Assembly (NCBI GenBank): GCA_937873145.1
Contig: CALMVK010000179.1
Coordinates: forward strand, 1-36,628
From: an uncultured Granulicella sp.
GTDB taxonomy: Bacteria > Acidobacteriota > Terriglobia > Terriglobales > Acidobacteriaceae
Reading direction: 5' to 3'
Length of the DNA stretch: 36,628 nt
The position numbers were made by a program, and so were the translations under genes. Each line of letters begins with the position of its first letter. The stretch's first letter is position 1. Below the pieces are notes generated by a model that saw only the letters and a program-made list of their open reading frames with translations, was not told the origin of the DNA and made no database searches. This document shows, piece after piece, positions 1-8,992 of the stretch.

Positions 1-165
1 CACCTCGCCTTCCTCGTCCTGATACTCAGAAGATCGTGAACAGGTTCTAAGAAATTTCTCAGTCAGCTTCTGGTCCCTCATCCCGTCCTCGCACGAAGAG
101 GGTTCACCCATGCAGGCAGGGCCCGCGTGCGGGATTTGTTTCAAGCCCTTGATCCTGCACGGAAC
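1..165. other. Left-edge stretch without a recognisable gene
   Basis: No convincing coding region is visible. One plus-strand frame is open from the edge to a stop near position 39 and could be the tail of a gene outside the window, but it is too short to judge. A CCCGC/GCGGG repeat near 125-136 has no T-run and is not called a terminator for the minus-strand esterase that ends at 166. Confidence 0.4.
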
Positions 166-1110
166 TCACGCATAAAACCGTGCGATGGCGTCCCACAGGT
201 CACGACGGCTTTGGAGTGAAACCGCGGACTTGTCATCGGCAGACGTGAAGCCATGAAAAGCTCCAGGGTAAACGTGCAGCTCTGTAGGAACGCCGTCGCG
301 GAGCAGACGCTGTGCAAACTGCAGGTCTTCGTCCACAAACAGATCTAAAGCGCCTACGCCGACGAAGGTGGGCGGTAAGCCGGCCAGCGTCTCCGCCCGG
401 CCAGGCGCGGCATAGATCGGAACCTCTTCCTTGTCCGCATACTCTCCCAGATAAGCTTGCCAGCAGAACGCGTTACTTCCACGTGTCCAAATGAATTCGC
501 CGGTGTAGGGCATCGAGTCTTTCTCGGCAGACTTACCTGTCCTGTCATCCAGCATGGGATACAAAAGAAACTGTGCAGCAAGGCTAAGCTCACCGCGGTC
601 ACGGACCATCAAAGCCAGCCCTGCAGCCAGGCCTCCACCAGAACTGTCTCCGAAGACAGCAAGCCGGTCAGGGGAGATGCCCAGCGACTTCGCTTCCGTA
701 CGCATCCACCGCAGCGCTGCGTAACAGTCTCCCAGACCGGCGGGATACGGTGACTCCGGTGCCAAGCGGTAGTCCACCGAGACTACAACGCATCCGGTTC
801 GCTGGGCCAGGTAGCGACTCTGCGCGTCGTGCATCTCGGGCGTGCACATGACGAAGGACCCTCCATGGATGGTTAGGAGTCCACCGGTGCGGACGGTAGC
901 CGAAGGTAAGTAGAGAAGGATTCGTAGACGCTGCCCATCGCCTCCCTCGATAAATCTTTCTTCGCATTTCGCCTCGGACGCCGCCGGCGCAGTGATTCTC
1001 AAGGCAGCCATCGACTCTCGCAGCTTCGGCAAGGTATCTGCATTCACTTCGGGCGACGGCTGCTCCAGGAGCGGGAGGAGTTCAGGGTCGACAAGATGTT
1101 TACTGTTCAA
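166..1110 (-). CDS. Alpha/beta hydrolase, HSL (hormone-sensitive lipase) family esterase
   Basis: This is probably a cytoplasmic carboxylesterase hydrolysing short acyl esters; the true substrate is unknown. The 314-residue length is usual for the bacterial HSL family. The oxyanion-hole motif HGG is at residues 82-84 and the nucleophile elbow GDSSGG at 154-159 (Ser156). The later DLFVDE and FHGF segments carry the probable catalytic Asp and His. No signal peptide is seen. The start is TTG at 1110, supported by a strong AGGAG about six bases upstream and by the absence of an in-frame ATG before residue 34, which lies inside the conserved fold region. It follows the TonB-dependent receptor gene on the same strand with a 164-base gap, so co-transcription is possible but not shown. 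Confidence 0.9.
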   Translation of the reverse strand: MNSKHLVDPELLPLLEQPSPEVNADTLPKLRESMAALRITAPAASEAKCEERFIEGGDGQRLRILLYLPSATVRTGGLLTIHGGSFVMCTPEMHDAQSRYLAQRTGCVVVSVDYRLAPESPYPAGLGDCYAALRWMRTEAKSLGISPDRLAVFGDSSGGGLAAGLALMVRDRGELSLAAQFLLYPMLDDRTGKSAEKDSMPYTGEFIWTRGSNAFCWQAYLGEYADKEEVPIYAAPGRAETLAGLPPTFVGVGALDLFVDEDLQFAQRLLRDGVPTELHVYPGAFHGFTSADDKSAVSLQSRRDLWDAIARFYA

Positions 1111-1274
1111 AGCAATCTCCTAAACCACGATAGTACCAATGGAGGTCATTCAGGGGAGAACGGAAGATCGCTTCAAAACGTACTCTGAACACCAAGTCAA
1201 GCCCTTCAGTTGCGAAGGTTGCTGGTGAATCGAGCGATGCGCCCAATCCACCAGCCGCGATCCGTGCTGCCGGG

Positions 1275-4028
1275 TTAGAAGTGGAAGCCAACCTCCGCCG
1301 TCAGCGCGCGTGGGGTGACATAGTGCGTGCCGCTGAAGGTCGAAAGAAAGTTATACAGCGCGTACTTGTTCGCCAGGTTGACGGCGGTCAAGCGCAGGCT
1401 CATCCGGTTCTTGTCCGTGTTGAAGAGGTTGTCTTGACCTACGGACAGATCGAACAAACTGCGATGCGCGATGCGTTGCGGGTTCTTGTCATTGTCTCCC
1501 GTGTTCGGCGCAGGAATGTTGATCAGGTTAGAGGTGAACTGCGAGGCCAGGCAATACCCGTTCGGGATCGGATTGGTAGGGGTAGCCTTGAATCCATTGC
1601 AGACCAGGCCTGCCTGGAACTCCTGGTCGCCGCTGAGCGGAGCGCCCAGAGCGCTCACCATCAGGATTGCCGGCTGGCCGTTGATGGTCGTAGAGGATAC
1701 GCCGCACGGCGTGTTCGGATCCGCAGAAGCAAGCCCATAGCAAGGTGCGTTTCCTGCGACCAGTCCGCTGTCGAAGCGCCAGTTGAAGCCGATGAACGGA
1801 CCCCGTTTTACAGGAACCTGATACTGCAGGTGCGTCGTCTGGTTGTAGCGTTCGTCGTGGTCGATGCGGAACGGATAGCCGCTCTGCCCAACCGTGGCAC
1901 CCGCACCCGCGACCTGCGGCGGGAAGAAGCGCGCTGCGACAGACGACATAACGACAAAAGCAGTCAGATTGTGGTAGTTCGGAACGTCCGCGCGCAACGC
2001 AAAACCTGGAATCTTGGAGTTGTGCCAATCGATCGGAAAGGTAATCGGCGTATTGCCCAGCACACTGAAGTCGAACGCATTGTGCGTGTACTTCCAGATG
2101 TAATCGCCGCTGATAACCAGGTTCTTGCCGAATCCCTGTTGCAGGCCGGCATGAAACTCGTTTCGGAAGCCGGGCTGCAATGTATTCGAGGCACCTATCT
2201 GGCAGTTGAGCAGAGGATTCAACACATCGCTTCCGCAGCCTTGGCTGGAGAGCACAAGATTCTCGTTGAACGGCGTCTCCAAGGTTCTGGCATAGGAGAC
2301 ACGCAACACTGTCCCAGTCTGTTTAATGGAATAGGCTGCTCCCAACCGTGGCTCTGCCTGGCGCTGCCTAGCAAGTCCGTTGTAAAAATCACCGCGGATT
2401 CCTAGATTGAAGACCCAGTTGCCCGCCTTTAGCTGATCCTCCAGGTAAAGAGCAACCTCCTTCACATCCGTGTGGCCGAAGAAGTTATAGAAGGAACCGC
2501 CACGCGTCAGGTCATACGCCAGCAGCGCGGAGTTGAAGTTGGGGTTTGCCGCACCGGTCGCCGGGCACTGGCTCGGATCGGTGTAGCCGGCAAGCGGGTT
2601 CCCGTTTACGTCCAAGCAAGGCGAGTTAAACGTCGGGTTAACCAGACCCAGGTTATCGTGCTCCCGCAAGAACGTCTGTTCGTACACGCCGCCGAGCTTG
2701 AAGTTATTCCGTCCTTTTACATACGAAATATCGCTGTGCACGCCGGCATTCAACAACGTGCGCTCCTGCGAGATGCTCTGGTCCTGGTTGACGAAGTAGT
2801 CGGCCAAGGGATTGCCGCTGTTGTAGTACTCGTACGCATCTTTGCGGACAAACGGCGCAAAGTTGAAGACGGCGTTCGCCCCCACGATGCGCGTGTAGGT
2901 CGGCGAGAGATTGTAGGTCTCAATCTTCGACTTCTGGTCTGAGTTGCCTACATTGCCAAAGACTGGATTGCCGCTCGTGCCGCCCGCAATGACATTGCTC
3001 ACATTCAACTGATCGTAGCTGTTCGGCGTCTGAAACCAGGAGCGGCTGTAGGTCAGGTTCAAGTGCATCGAATCCGCCGTCGTAAATTGACGGTCGATGC
3101 GATCGAACACATTGACCTCGTTGCCTTTCGCGTGGAAGACAGCGAACTCAGCCGGATCGAGGAATCGGCCCGTGTTCAATCCATCCACCTCGAAGAAATT
3201 TCCCCAGCGTTCTCCTCCGTAGGACAAGTCCATCGAGCCGGTGGAGGTTCCAAAGGTTCCGTACGAAGAGCTGATCTCGCCGGTTGGCGTGGTGATGCCT
3301 TCTCCGGAGCGAGTCGTGACGTTGATGATCAGGCTGGTCTTGTCCCCATACTCGGCCGGAGGCGCGCCGGAGATGACCTCGATCGACTGAATGGAGTTGG
3401 ACGGAATCTGGTTGGAGAAGACCTTGCTCTGCTGATCCGAGATCGGCTGGCCGTCAAGCGAAAAGGAGTTGGACGCGTGATCGCCCAAGCCATGAAAGAG
3501 GCCGTTCGAGTCGGCCGCGACTCCCGGCGAGGTCAAGGTCACGAGCGAACTCAAGGTCGAGGACGGCGTCTCCAGCGGCACCTTGTTGAACAGGTCGCGG
3601 TCCACATCGGTATGGAAGACCGGGGTATTTTCAAGCAGGCTGCCCGAGGTCTGCACGTTGACCACAGTATTTGAGCCTCCCACCTGGAGCGCTGCATTGT
3701 AGGAGACGGCCACCGGAGACAGAATCTGTACGTCCTTCGCCGCAGAGACGAAGCCCGGTGCCGTCACCGTGATGTGATACAGGTTGAACGGAACGTTCTG
3801 GAACTGGTAGCGGCCAGCGGCATCCGTCGTAACATCGTGAGTGTAGCCGCTGCCCGGGTTGGACACCGTCACCGTAGCTCCCGGGATAACAGCTCCGGAC
3901 GGATCGCTTACCAATCCGTTGACTGAGCCGGAGTTGCTCTGCGCCATGGCCGATCCTACGCCTAGAACGCTGGCAAGCGTGCACGATACGGCAAACATAC
4001 TCCTGGAATTGAACCTGAAACTTTCCAT
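1275..4028 (-). CDS. TonB-dependent outer-membrane receptor, Oar-like, with N-terminal carboxypeptidase-regulatory-like domain
   Basis: This 917-residue protein is predicted to be an outer-membrane beta-barrel importing a ligand with energy from TonB/ExbBD. A signal peptide ends near residue 30 (SAMAQ). Residues about 35-115 form a carboxypeptidase-regulatory-like/transthyretin-like beta domain (GLVSDPSGAVIPGATV). A plug domain follows, roughly 130-245, with the landmark SFSLDGQPI and the IEVISG...EYG signature. The remainder is barrel, ending in an aromatic residue (TAEVGFHF) as expected for BAM insertion. ATG at 4028 has AGGAG upstream. Receptors of this architecture are often sugar or peptide importers in Acidobacteriota. 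Here the position downstream of a Fur/Zur-type regulator and a small His/Cys secreted protein suggests metal or metal-chelate uptake instead; that is inference from context. Confidence 0.9.
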   Translation of the reverse strand: MESFRFNSRSMFAVSCTLASVLGVGSAMAQSNSGSVNGLVSDPSGAVIPGATVTVSNPGSGYTHDVTTDAAGRYQFQNVPFNLYHITVTAPGFVSAAKDVQILSPVAVSYNAALQVGGSNTVVNVQTSGSLLENTPVFHTDVDRDLFNKVPLETPSSTLSSLVTLTSPGVAADSNGLFHGLGDHASNSFSLDGQPISDQQSKVFSNQIPSNSIQSIEVISGAPPAEYGDKTSLIINVTTRSGEGITTPTGEISSSYGTFGTSTGSMDLSYGGERWGNFFEVDGLNTGRFLDPAEFAVFHAKGNEVNVFDRIDRQFTTADSMHLNLTYSRSWFQTPNSYDQLNVSNVIAGGTSGNPVFGNVGNSDQKSKIETYNLSPTYTRIVGANAVFNFAPFVRKDAYEYYNSGNPLADYFVNQDQSISQERTLLNAGVHSDISYVKGRNNFKLGGVYEQTFLREHDNLGLVNPTFNSPCLDVNGNPLAGYTDPSQCPATGAANPNFNSALLAYDLTRGGSFYNFFGHTDVKEVALYLEDQLKAGNWVFNLGIRGDFYNGLARQRQAEPRLGAAYSIKQTGTVLRVSYARTLETPFNENLVLSSQGCGSDVLNPLLNCQIGASNTLQPGFRNEFHAGLQQGFGKNLVISGDYIWKYTHNAFDFSVLGNTPITFPIDWHNSKIPGFALRADVPNYHNLTAFVVMSSVAARFFPPQVAGAGATVGQSGYPFRIDHDERYNQTTHLQYQVPVKRGPFIGFNWRFDSGLVAGNAPCYGLASADPNTPCGVSSTTINGQPAILMVSALGAPLSGDQEFQAGLVCNGFKATPTNPIPNGYCLASQFTSNLINIPAPNTGDNDKNPQRIAHRSLFDLSVGQDNLFNTDKNRMSLRLTAVNLANKYALYNFLSTFSGTHYVTPRALTAEVGFHF

Positions 4029-4182
4029 TGCATGACTCCTGTCTGGCGAACGAGCTCAGACGTCGAAAGGTAAAGCCCTTCCATTTTCGCGATGCGGGTG
4101 AGCATCTTTATTAAAGATTTAGCTGGTGCTTCCGATTGACCGCTGGCCAGAACGAAGCGTCAAAGAAATTTCCTGAACGAAA

Positions 4183-4557
4183 CTAAGAAGGAAGCGCAGG
4201 AGGGGGTCTACTGAAGAGGGAAAACTGCAGCACACGCCAGGCAATCCGATCGAGAAACGAGCAGATTTGGCCGTCCATCGCAAAGGAAGTAGGCTCACCT
4301 GACTCCAAGGCAGAAGGCAATGCAGAGTGCATCGCCACGCACAAGGGGCAGCTCGCCTCCTCCTCGTGCAAAGCGCTCAGGATTGCATGGGAACTGACCT
4401 GGAGTGGACCAAGCGCCTGGGTCAACCCGTCCCCGTGCATATGATGGGCTTCGGCGGAACTCGCGGTCAGTATCCACAGCAGGCTGAAAACTGCTGCCAG
4501 TCGCATCCAAAAGGAATGTGGCTGGACCGGGATCGCGTATTGTCTTGTATTAGCCAT
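4183..4557 (-). CDS. Small secreted His/Cys-containing protein, unknown function (DUF2946-like appearance)
   Basis: A protein of 124 residues from the ATG at 4557 (an in-frame TTG lies one codon earlier at 4560). Residues about 16-37 are a hydrophobic signal sequence ending SSAEA. Immediately after it comes a histidine cluster, HHMHGDG. A CPLC pair with nearby His residues (CPLCVAMH) sits near residues 71-78. Histidines plus a CxxC in a short exported protein suggest periplasmic metal binding. The appearance recalls DUF2946-type proteins found beside metal-linked TonB receptors, but I cannot confirm the family. It lies between the Fur/Zur-type regulator and the TonB receptor on the same strand. 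No good Shine-Dalgarno is seen. Confidence 0.65.
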   Translation of the reverse strand: MANTRQYAIPVQPHSFWMRLAAVFSLLWILTASSAEAHHMHGDGLTQALGPLQVSSHAILSALHEEEASCPLCVAMHSALPSALESGEPTSFAMDGQICSFLDRIAWRVLQFSLFSRPPPALPS

Positions 4558-4715
4558 CAACTTGATTGAGCGACGAATGCGCAGCTTACACTTCTGCCAG
4601 GCTCAGGAAAGGCCCCTAAATCAAAACAAATCAGTTGGTTAATGCAAAAGCTACTACGGCTAGCAATTCCCTGTTCTTGTTAGGAGCTGCACTTACAAAG
4701 CCTTGTGCCCGAAGT

Positions 4716-5093
4716 CTACCGGCAAGCTGCACAGTTACCAGACAGAAAAAATTCATGCCCGGTCACGCGGAAACCCTTAGGAAGATTTGGCTCAAACTGA
4801 ACGCCGCAACCGGGCATCTCAAAGATTTTGTGGCAGGCATTGCAGCGAAAATGATGATGATGTTCCTTGCCTGCCACTTCATACCGTGCCGTCTCTCCAG
4901 GCAAAGCGATTGCGGTCAGCCAGTTCTCTTCGAGAAGACTTCCAATATTGCGATAGACCGTTGCAATGCTGATTCCTTCCACCAGCTCACGGGCGTGATG
5001 CAGCGTTTCATCCGGAGAAAGCGGCCGATTGGCACTCAGAAAAGCCGCGCGAATCGCGTCCTTCTGCCGTGTCTTTCTGGATTGAACGATCAA
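4716..5093 (-). CDS. Fur-family transcriptional regulator, Zur-like
   Basis: A 125-residue metal-sensing repressor of the Fur family. The N-terminal winged helix includes TVYRNIGSLLEE (about residues 45-56), the family's recognition-helix signature. The dimerisation domain has a His run (residues 78-81) and two structural-zinc cysteine pairs, CNAC (84-87) and CAAC (121-124) at the extreme C-terminus. The short length and terminal CxxC resemble Zur/PerR branches, but Zn, Fe and peroxide sensing cannot be separated by eye. The start is TTG at 5093 with a GAGAGAGG stretch 10-15 bases upstream. It heads a same-strand series with the small His/Cys protein and the TonB receptor, which are its most obvious candidate targets. 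The 158 bases upstream hold AT-rich sequence near 5155-5185, but no operator could be defined. Confidence 0.9.
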   Translation of the reverse strand: MIVQSRKTRQKDAIRAAFLSANRPLSPDETLHHARELVEGISIATVYRNIGSLLEENWLTAIALPGETARYEVAGKEHHHHFRCNACHKIFEMPGCGVQFEPNLPKGFRVTGHEFFLSGNCAACR

Positions 5094-5251
5094 AACGGTT
5101 TATCCTCTCTCGAGAAAACTATCCGGCGCGCGCAACCACAAAGGGTATGCGACTCGTATGCTAACTAAAATAGAGTATCACTAATGCGAAGCCGTTCCCT
5201 TTTAGAACCAGTGCAAGGCGAATGGCTCAAGCAGGATGGTAGCCGTCGCTT

Positions 5252-6124
5252 CTAGGCCTTACCTTTCAATCCCATGGCCGCCATCACCATCTGCAGATCC
5301 TTCCACGCCTCCCCTTTCTGGCGCGGATCGCGCAGTAGAAAGGCCGGATGATACGTAATCGCCGTCTGTACCCCGCGCACCTCGTGAAATCGCCCACGCA
5401 GGGAGGCTAATGGCTGCTTTACGCCGAGGAGGTACATCGCGGCCGTCGCGCCCAGCGCAACCATAAACTCCGGTTGCACGAGATCGATCTGCCTGGCCAA
5501 AAACTGTGTGCAAGTATTCGCCTCTATTGGCTCTGGAGCTCGGTTGGCCGGCGGACGGCACTTCACAATGTTGGCGATGTACACCTGCTCGCGCGCAAGA
5601 CCCATCGCAGCGATCATATTGTTTAAAAGCTGCCCACTCTTGCCGACAAACGGCAGTCCCTGCGCGTCCTCATCTGCACCCGGACCTTCCCCGACAAACA
5701 TCAGCCGCGCCCGTGGATCGCCATCGCCGAACACAATCGTTCTTCGGCCGGCATAGGCCAACGGACACCGCGTGCAATCGCCGATCTCGACTCGTACTGC
5801 CTCGAGCGCCGCTGCACGATCCGGAGCGGCGACCCGCACCGGCGGCAAAGGCGCCAGTGCACTCAGTGACAGCAGTTTCGCGATAGCCGACTCCGCAGGA
5901 ACAGTTCTCGACAGAGTGTCTTCAGAAGACACTGTCGGCTCAACCAAAAGAGGCTGCGCCTGGAAGGTGCCGGGAATTTCAGTCGAAGCAACTGAAACCG
6001 TTTCAGCTTCCGTGCCGACCGAAGCTTCCATTGTTCTAGTTCTGTAAAAGTCCAGTACACCTAAATCACGGTAGTACTCCACATAAGCACGAAGCTGTAC
6101 AAGCGGTTCTGCTGCCACGGCCAT
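5252..6124 (-). CDS. Uracil-DNA glycosylase, family 4 (4Fe-4S)
   Basis: This enzyme removes uracil from DNA at the start of base excision repair. The catalytic domain covers residues about 112-285. Four cysteines placed as in family-4 enzymes would hold a 4Fe-4S cluster: C117 and C120 (CTRC), C189 (VKCRPP) and C205. The active-site motif GEGPGADEDAQGLPFVG is at about 145-161 and the second motif HPAFLLR at 259-265. Residues 1-110 form an N-terminal extension, mostly low-complexity, starting with a short helical segment rich in Tyr and Arg; the core family is about 200 residues. The start is ATG at 6124, nine bases after the rpoZ stop, so the two genes probably form one transcript. No partner gene for repair is adjacent. 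Confidence 0.93.
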   Translation of the reverse strand: MAVAAEPLVQLRAYVEYYRDLGVLDFYRTRTMEASVGTEAETVSVASTEIPGTFQAQPLLVEPTVSSEDTLSRTVPAESAIAKLLSLSALAPLPPVRVAAPDRAAALEAVRVEIGDCTRCPLAYAGRRTIVFGDGDPRARLMFVGEGPGADEDAQGLPFVGKSGQLLNNMIAAMGLAREQVYIANIVKCRPPANRAPEPIEANTCTQFLARQIDLVQPEFMVALGATAAMYLLGVKQPLASLRGRFHEVRGVQTAITYHPAFLLRDPRQKGEAWKDLQMVMAAMGLKGKA

Positions 6125-6133
6125 CTTCTAAGC

Positions 6134-6358
6134 TTACAGCGGTTTGAGCGAAAGCAAGTCCTCCACAGCCGGCGCAACAATCCGCTCCGGCAGCACAAAG
6201 GTTACAAATCCCTGGCGAATTTCGTCCTGAGCCACGCGGCAGGCCTTCATCGACTTTGAGTTCGACAGCGGAGGAGCGCCGGATTGAAGTTGCCGAGCGC
6301 GGCGAGCCGCACCCTTAACCAGGCTGTACTTGTTGAACAAGGCATTGTCCACAGACAT
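6134..6358 (-). CDS. rpoZ: DNA-directed RNA polymerase subunit omega
   Basis: A 74-residue omega subunit, which helps assemble and stabilise RNA polymerase by binding the beta-prime C-terminus. The conserved core is visible: the N-terminal LFNKYSLVKGAARRARQL matches the family's NRFELVxxAAxRARQL region, and KACRVAQDEIRQG corresponds to the conserved VALxEIxxG segment. The reading frame is open 26 codons further upstream, but ATG at 6358 is chosen because it has an AAGGGG ribosome binding site about six bases away and gives the usual family start. It is followed nine bases later by the uracil-DNA glycosylase gene. In many bacteria rpoZ follows gmk; gmk is not in the upstream 230 bases here. 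Confidence 0.85.
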   Translation of the reverse strand: MSVDNALFNKYSLVKGAARRARQLQSGAPPLSNSKSMKACRVAQDEIRQGFVTFVLPERIVAPAVEDLLSLKPL

Positions 6359-6586
6359 AGGTCGTCCCCTTTTTAAGTTTTCGGCTGTGTCTTGACTGTA
6401 TCTCAAAAATGTTCTGCGCCCAAAGGCACATCTCAAGACTTTCCTAGGATAGGGCCTGCCTCATGCTTCTAGCGCATCAACGCTCTACAACTTTTGGGTC
6501 TTCCACTTGCGCTGGCCTGCCGGTGCGCTCTCACCTGGACAGCGGTTCGCTGGCTACGCCTTCCCCTCAGAGAAAACTAACCCGGT

Positions 6587-7822
6587 CTAAGCGGGCACAT
6601 ACTGCCGTCCGAACTGCAGGCGAATCCAGTCCCACAAGATACCGAGTCGTTGACGCATCCCAATCATCTTCACAACGTAAATCGCTCTCCACATAAGCCA
6701 GGCCAAGAGACCTCGAACCTGGACGCCGTAGACATTGGCTACCCCGCCGTACCGCGATAAAACCGCGAGTTCACCAATCTGCTTGTAAACAAATGGCTTC
6801 AAGGACCTTCCTGCGATGTAGGCCAGGATGTTGTCCGCTACGTGCGCCCCTTCCCGGATGGCGTTCTGTGCTGTTGGTTCAAAAAAGCTGCCGCTGGCAT
6901 AAGGTTTGGGAATCTCGGCGCAGTCGCCGATGGCCCAAACGCCCCGGTGTTCAGGTACCCGAAAGGTACTATCCACCGCAATCCCGCCTTTTTCGCCTTT
7001 CTTGCACGCAAAGGAGTCAATAACAGGGTTTGGGACGATGCCGGTATCCCACACGAACAAGCCGGCATCAAGCGTTTCTCCGTTGGTCAGAGTCAACGAA
7101 TCCTGTTCAACCTTCGCAACGCCAATTCCGGTCCGCACACGAATCCCGTCCTTGCTTAAACGCTCTTGACCATACGTTGCCAAAGCCTCAGGCATCTCGG
7201 CCATCAACCGCTTCGCGGGTTCGATCAGCGTCACCTGCAACTCTCTCGAACTGATGCCAACTTGCGCGGCCGTGTCGGTTGCGAGATCGTTCAGGGCGGC
7301 AATGGTCTCCACTCCCGTATAGCCGCCACCAGCCACGACAAAGCTCAGCAGGCGCTTCCGTTCGTCGGCGCTGGTCGCCGCAGAGGCGCGCCGCACATTC
7401 TCCTGCGTCATCCTCCTTGCGCCTTGCGCATCTTGTAACGTCTTCATCGAGAGGCTATGTTCCTGCGCTCCCTCCACATGCCGGTAGTTGGTTACCGAGC
7501 CGAGAGCAAAAACAATGTGATCGGCCGAGATCGTACGTCCGCTGGCAAGGGTTACGGTCCGAGTCGCCAGATCGGCGCTTTGTAATTCATCCTTGATGAC
7601 TTCTACACGGCGCGGCAGAGAGACGTTCGGCGCTTTAATGTGATCTGCGCTGACCGACCCGCCGGCGACTTCCGTGAGCATCGGGGTATAAAGCAGGTAA
7701 TCATTGCGATCAAGCAACGTGAGTCGGGAGCCGGGAGGAAGGCGGTAAGCCAACCGCTTGGCAGCATAGCGACCACCAAAACCGCCTCCCACAATCAATA
7801 CGTTAACGGGTCGTCTTTGCAT
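6587..7822 (-). CDS. ndh: Type II NADH:quinone oxidoreductase (NDH-2)
   Basis: A non-proton-pumping flavoprotein passing electrons from NADH to membrane quinones. The N-terminal FAD dinucleotide fold is IVGGGFGGRYAAKRL (about residues 10-24). The second Rossmann motif, FVVAGGGYTGVETIAAL, sits mid-protein and would bind NADH. A third conserved stretch, WAIGDCAEI, contacts FAD. The C-terminus (AWLMWRAIYVVKMIG..., then WDWIRLQFGRQ) looks amphipathic and suits peripheral attachment to the inner membrane. The protein is 411 residues from the ATG at 7822; a TTG directly before it at 7825 is an alternative, with AAGGAAGG upstream of both. It is flanked by unrelated minus-strand genes with gaps of about 140-230 bases and appears to be its own unit. 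Confidence 0.9.
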   Translation of the reverse strand: MQRRPVNVLIVGGGFGGRYAAKRLAYRLPPGSRLTLLDRNDYLLYTPMLTEVAGGSVSADHIKAPNVSLPRRVEVIKDELQSADLATRTVTLASGRTISADHIVFALGSVTNYRHVEGAQEHSLSMKTLQDAQGARRMTQENVRRASAATSADERKRLLSFVVAGGGYTGVETIAALNDLATDTAAQVGISSRELQVTLIEPAKRLMAEMPEALATYGQERLSKDGIRVRTGIGVAKVEQDSLTLTNGETLDAGLFVWDTGIVPNPVIDSFACKKGEKGGIAVDSTFRVPEHRGVWAIGDCAEIPKPYASGSFFEPTAQNAIREGAHVADNILAYIAGRSLKPFVYKQIGELAVLSRYGGVANVYGVQVRGLLAWLMWRAIYVVKMIGMRQRLGILWDWIRLQFGRQYVPA

Positions 7823-7962
7823 CAATAGAGCCTTCCTTTTGCTGTCTCGTTTTCAGCTGTTTTTACGATCAGATTGTAAAGTGTAGATGCGTCGAGCTTG
7901 ACAGCAGCTATGGCGAACGTTGACGAGCCTAAAATTTCACTCAAGAAGATGAAGTCCGAGTT

Positions 7963-8946
7963 TTAGAGCACCGCACGCCAAACGTCGCCAGCCTGAAAAG
8001 GCAGAAAGCAGCGTTGATCCCACCCCCTCTGCATGACGCCATCGGCAAACCGGTGAGCCGGCTCGTCCCAAGGCTCATCCGTCAGCTGAAACGTTCCCCA
8101 ATGGATGCCCAGAGCAGCTCGGGCGTGAAGAAGAGTTGCAATCTCCAGGGCCTCCTCCGGATCTGCATGTTGTGTCCGCATAAACCAGCGTGGGTCGTAC
8201 GCTCCGATGGAGAGCAGTGCCAGGTCGATATCGGAAAAGCGGGAGGCGATCTCTTTGAAGATGCTTCCATCGGCATATGCCGTATCTCCAGCGCAGTAGA
8301 TCGTAGTTCCTGCGGCACGCAGCACAAACCCGCCCCAAAGAGCCATACGGCGATCGAAGCCGCTGCGCGAGGACCAGTGAAAAGCAGGTACGATCACGAC
8401 TTGAAGATCTGGCAAGAGCCTATGCTCACTCCACCAGTCGCCCACGCTGACGCGAACGTCCGCGATGCTCTTCCTTAGCAAAGGATCGTTCCCCAGCGGC
8501 GTAAGAATGACCGGATTGTGCTGTTTGACGAGATGTCGAAGAGTGCGCAAATCCAGGTGGTCGTAGTGATTGTGGGTCAGCAGGATTGCATCGATTGGAG
8601 GCAAGTCTTGCAGGCGAATGCCTGGTGCGTTGTACCGCCGAGGACCGAACCAGCGCAAGGGGCTGGCCCTGTCTGACCAGACTGGGTCGACCAGCACGTT
8701 GTACCGATGCCATTGGAGAAGCACGCTGGCGTGACCTACATGCGTGACCGTCAGGCCTTGCGTTCTTTGTTCTGGGCACACGCCGTTCCGTGCCGGCACT
8801 TGCTTGGGCCACTGGCTGCGGGTGCCTTGCCAACGCCATCTCCACAGCTCCGCAAGCGTTTTGTCCGTAGACGGTGCACCAGGAACGTAAAAGCGCCGTC
8901 CGTCGAAGTGATCTGAAACCGAACCGGAATAGTAGCGGTTGCCCAT
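7963..8946 (-). CDS. MBL-fold metallo-hydrolase, NAPE-PLD/UlaG-like
   Basis: A 327-residue protein with the metallo-beta-lactamase fold. The metal-binding HxHxDH motif is LTHNHYDHLD. Further ligand-like residues appear in YCAGDTAYAD and near the C-terminus in IHWGTFQL. The N-terminal THVGHASVLLQ segment and the overall layout resemble the N-acyl-phosphatidylethanolamine phospholipase D branch, whose bacterial members are phosphodiesterases or hydrolases of mostly unknown substrate. No signal peptide is obvious. ATG at 8946 has AGGGT upstream. The LysR-type regulator gene lies upstream on the same strand, its stop 46 bases before this start, so it could control or be co-transcribed with this gene; that link is inference. 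Confidence 0.85.
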   Translation of the reverse strand: MGNRYYSGSVSDHFDGRRFYVPGAPSTDKTLAELWRWRWQGTRSQWPKQVPARNGVCPEQRTQGLTVTHVGHASVLLQWHRYNVLVDPVWSDRASPLRWFGPRRYNAPGIRLQDLPPIDAILLTHNHYDHLDLRTLRHLVKQHNPVILTPLGNDPLLRKSIADVRVSVGDWWSEHRLLPDLQVVIVPAFHWSSRSGFDRRMALWGGFVLRAAGTTIYCAGDTAYADGSIFKEIASRFSDIDLALLSIGAYDPRWFMRTQHADPEEALEIATLLHARAALGIHWGTFQLTDEPWDEPAHRFADGVMQRGWDQRCFLPFQAGDVWRAVL

Positions 8947-8992
8947 GGGTCTACCCTATCGTCCAGAAAAGAAACACGCAGCGATCTGAATC

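Noticed and set aside
1281-2405. 374-residue plus-strand open frame opposite the TonB receptor
   Set aside because: Arg/Val-rich antisense shadow without start signals or domains.
5140-5185. Fur/Zur box upstream of the Fur-family gene
   Set aside because: The AT-rich stretch has imperfect direct GTAT-CTAA repeats but no inverted repeat of the expected form.
6575-6600. Possible terminator at the end of the NDH-2 gene (CCCG / CGGG with following TTAGTTTTC)
   Set aside because: Only four base pairs overlapping the stop codon; too weak to call.
7826-7905. Promoter for the NDH-2 gene (TACAAT on the minus strand)
   Set aside because: The -10 is fair, but no -35 hexamer at a good spacing was found.
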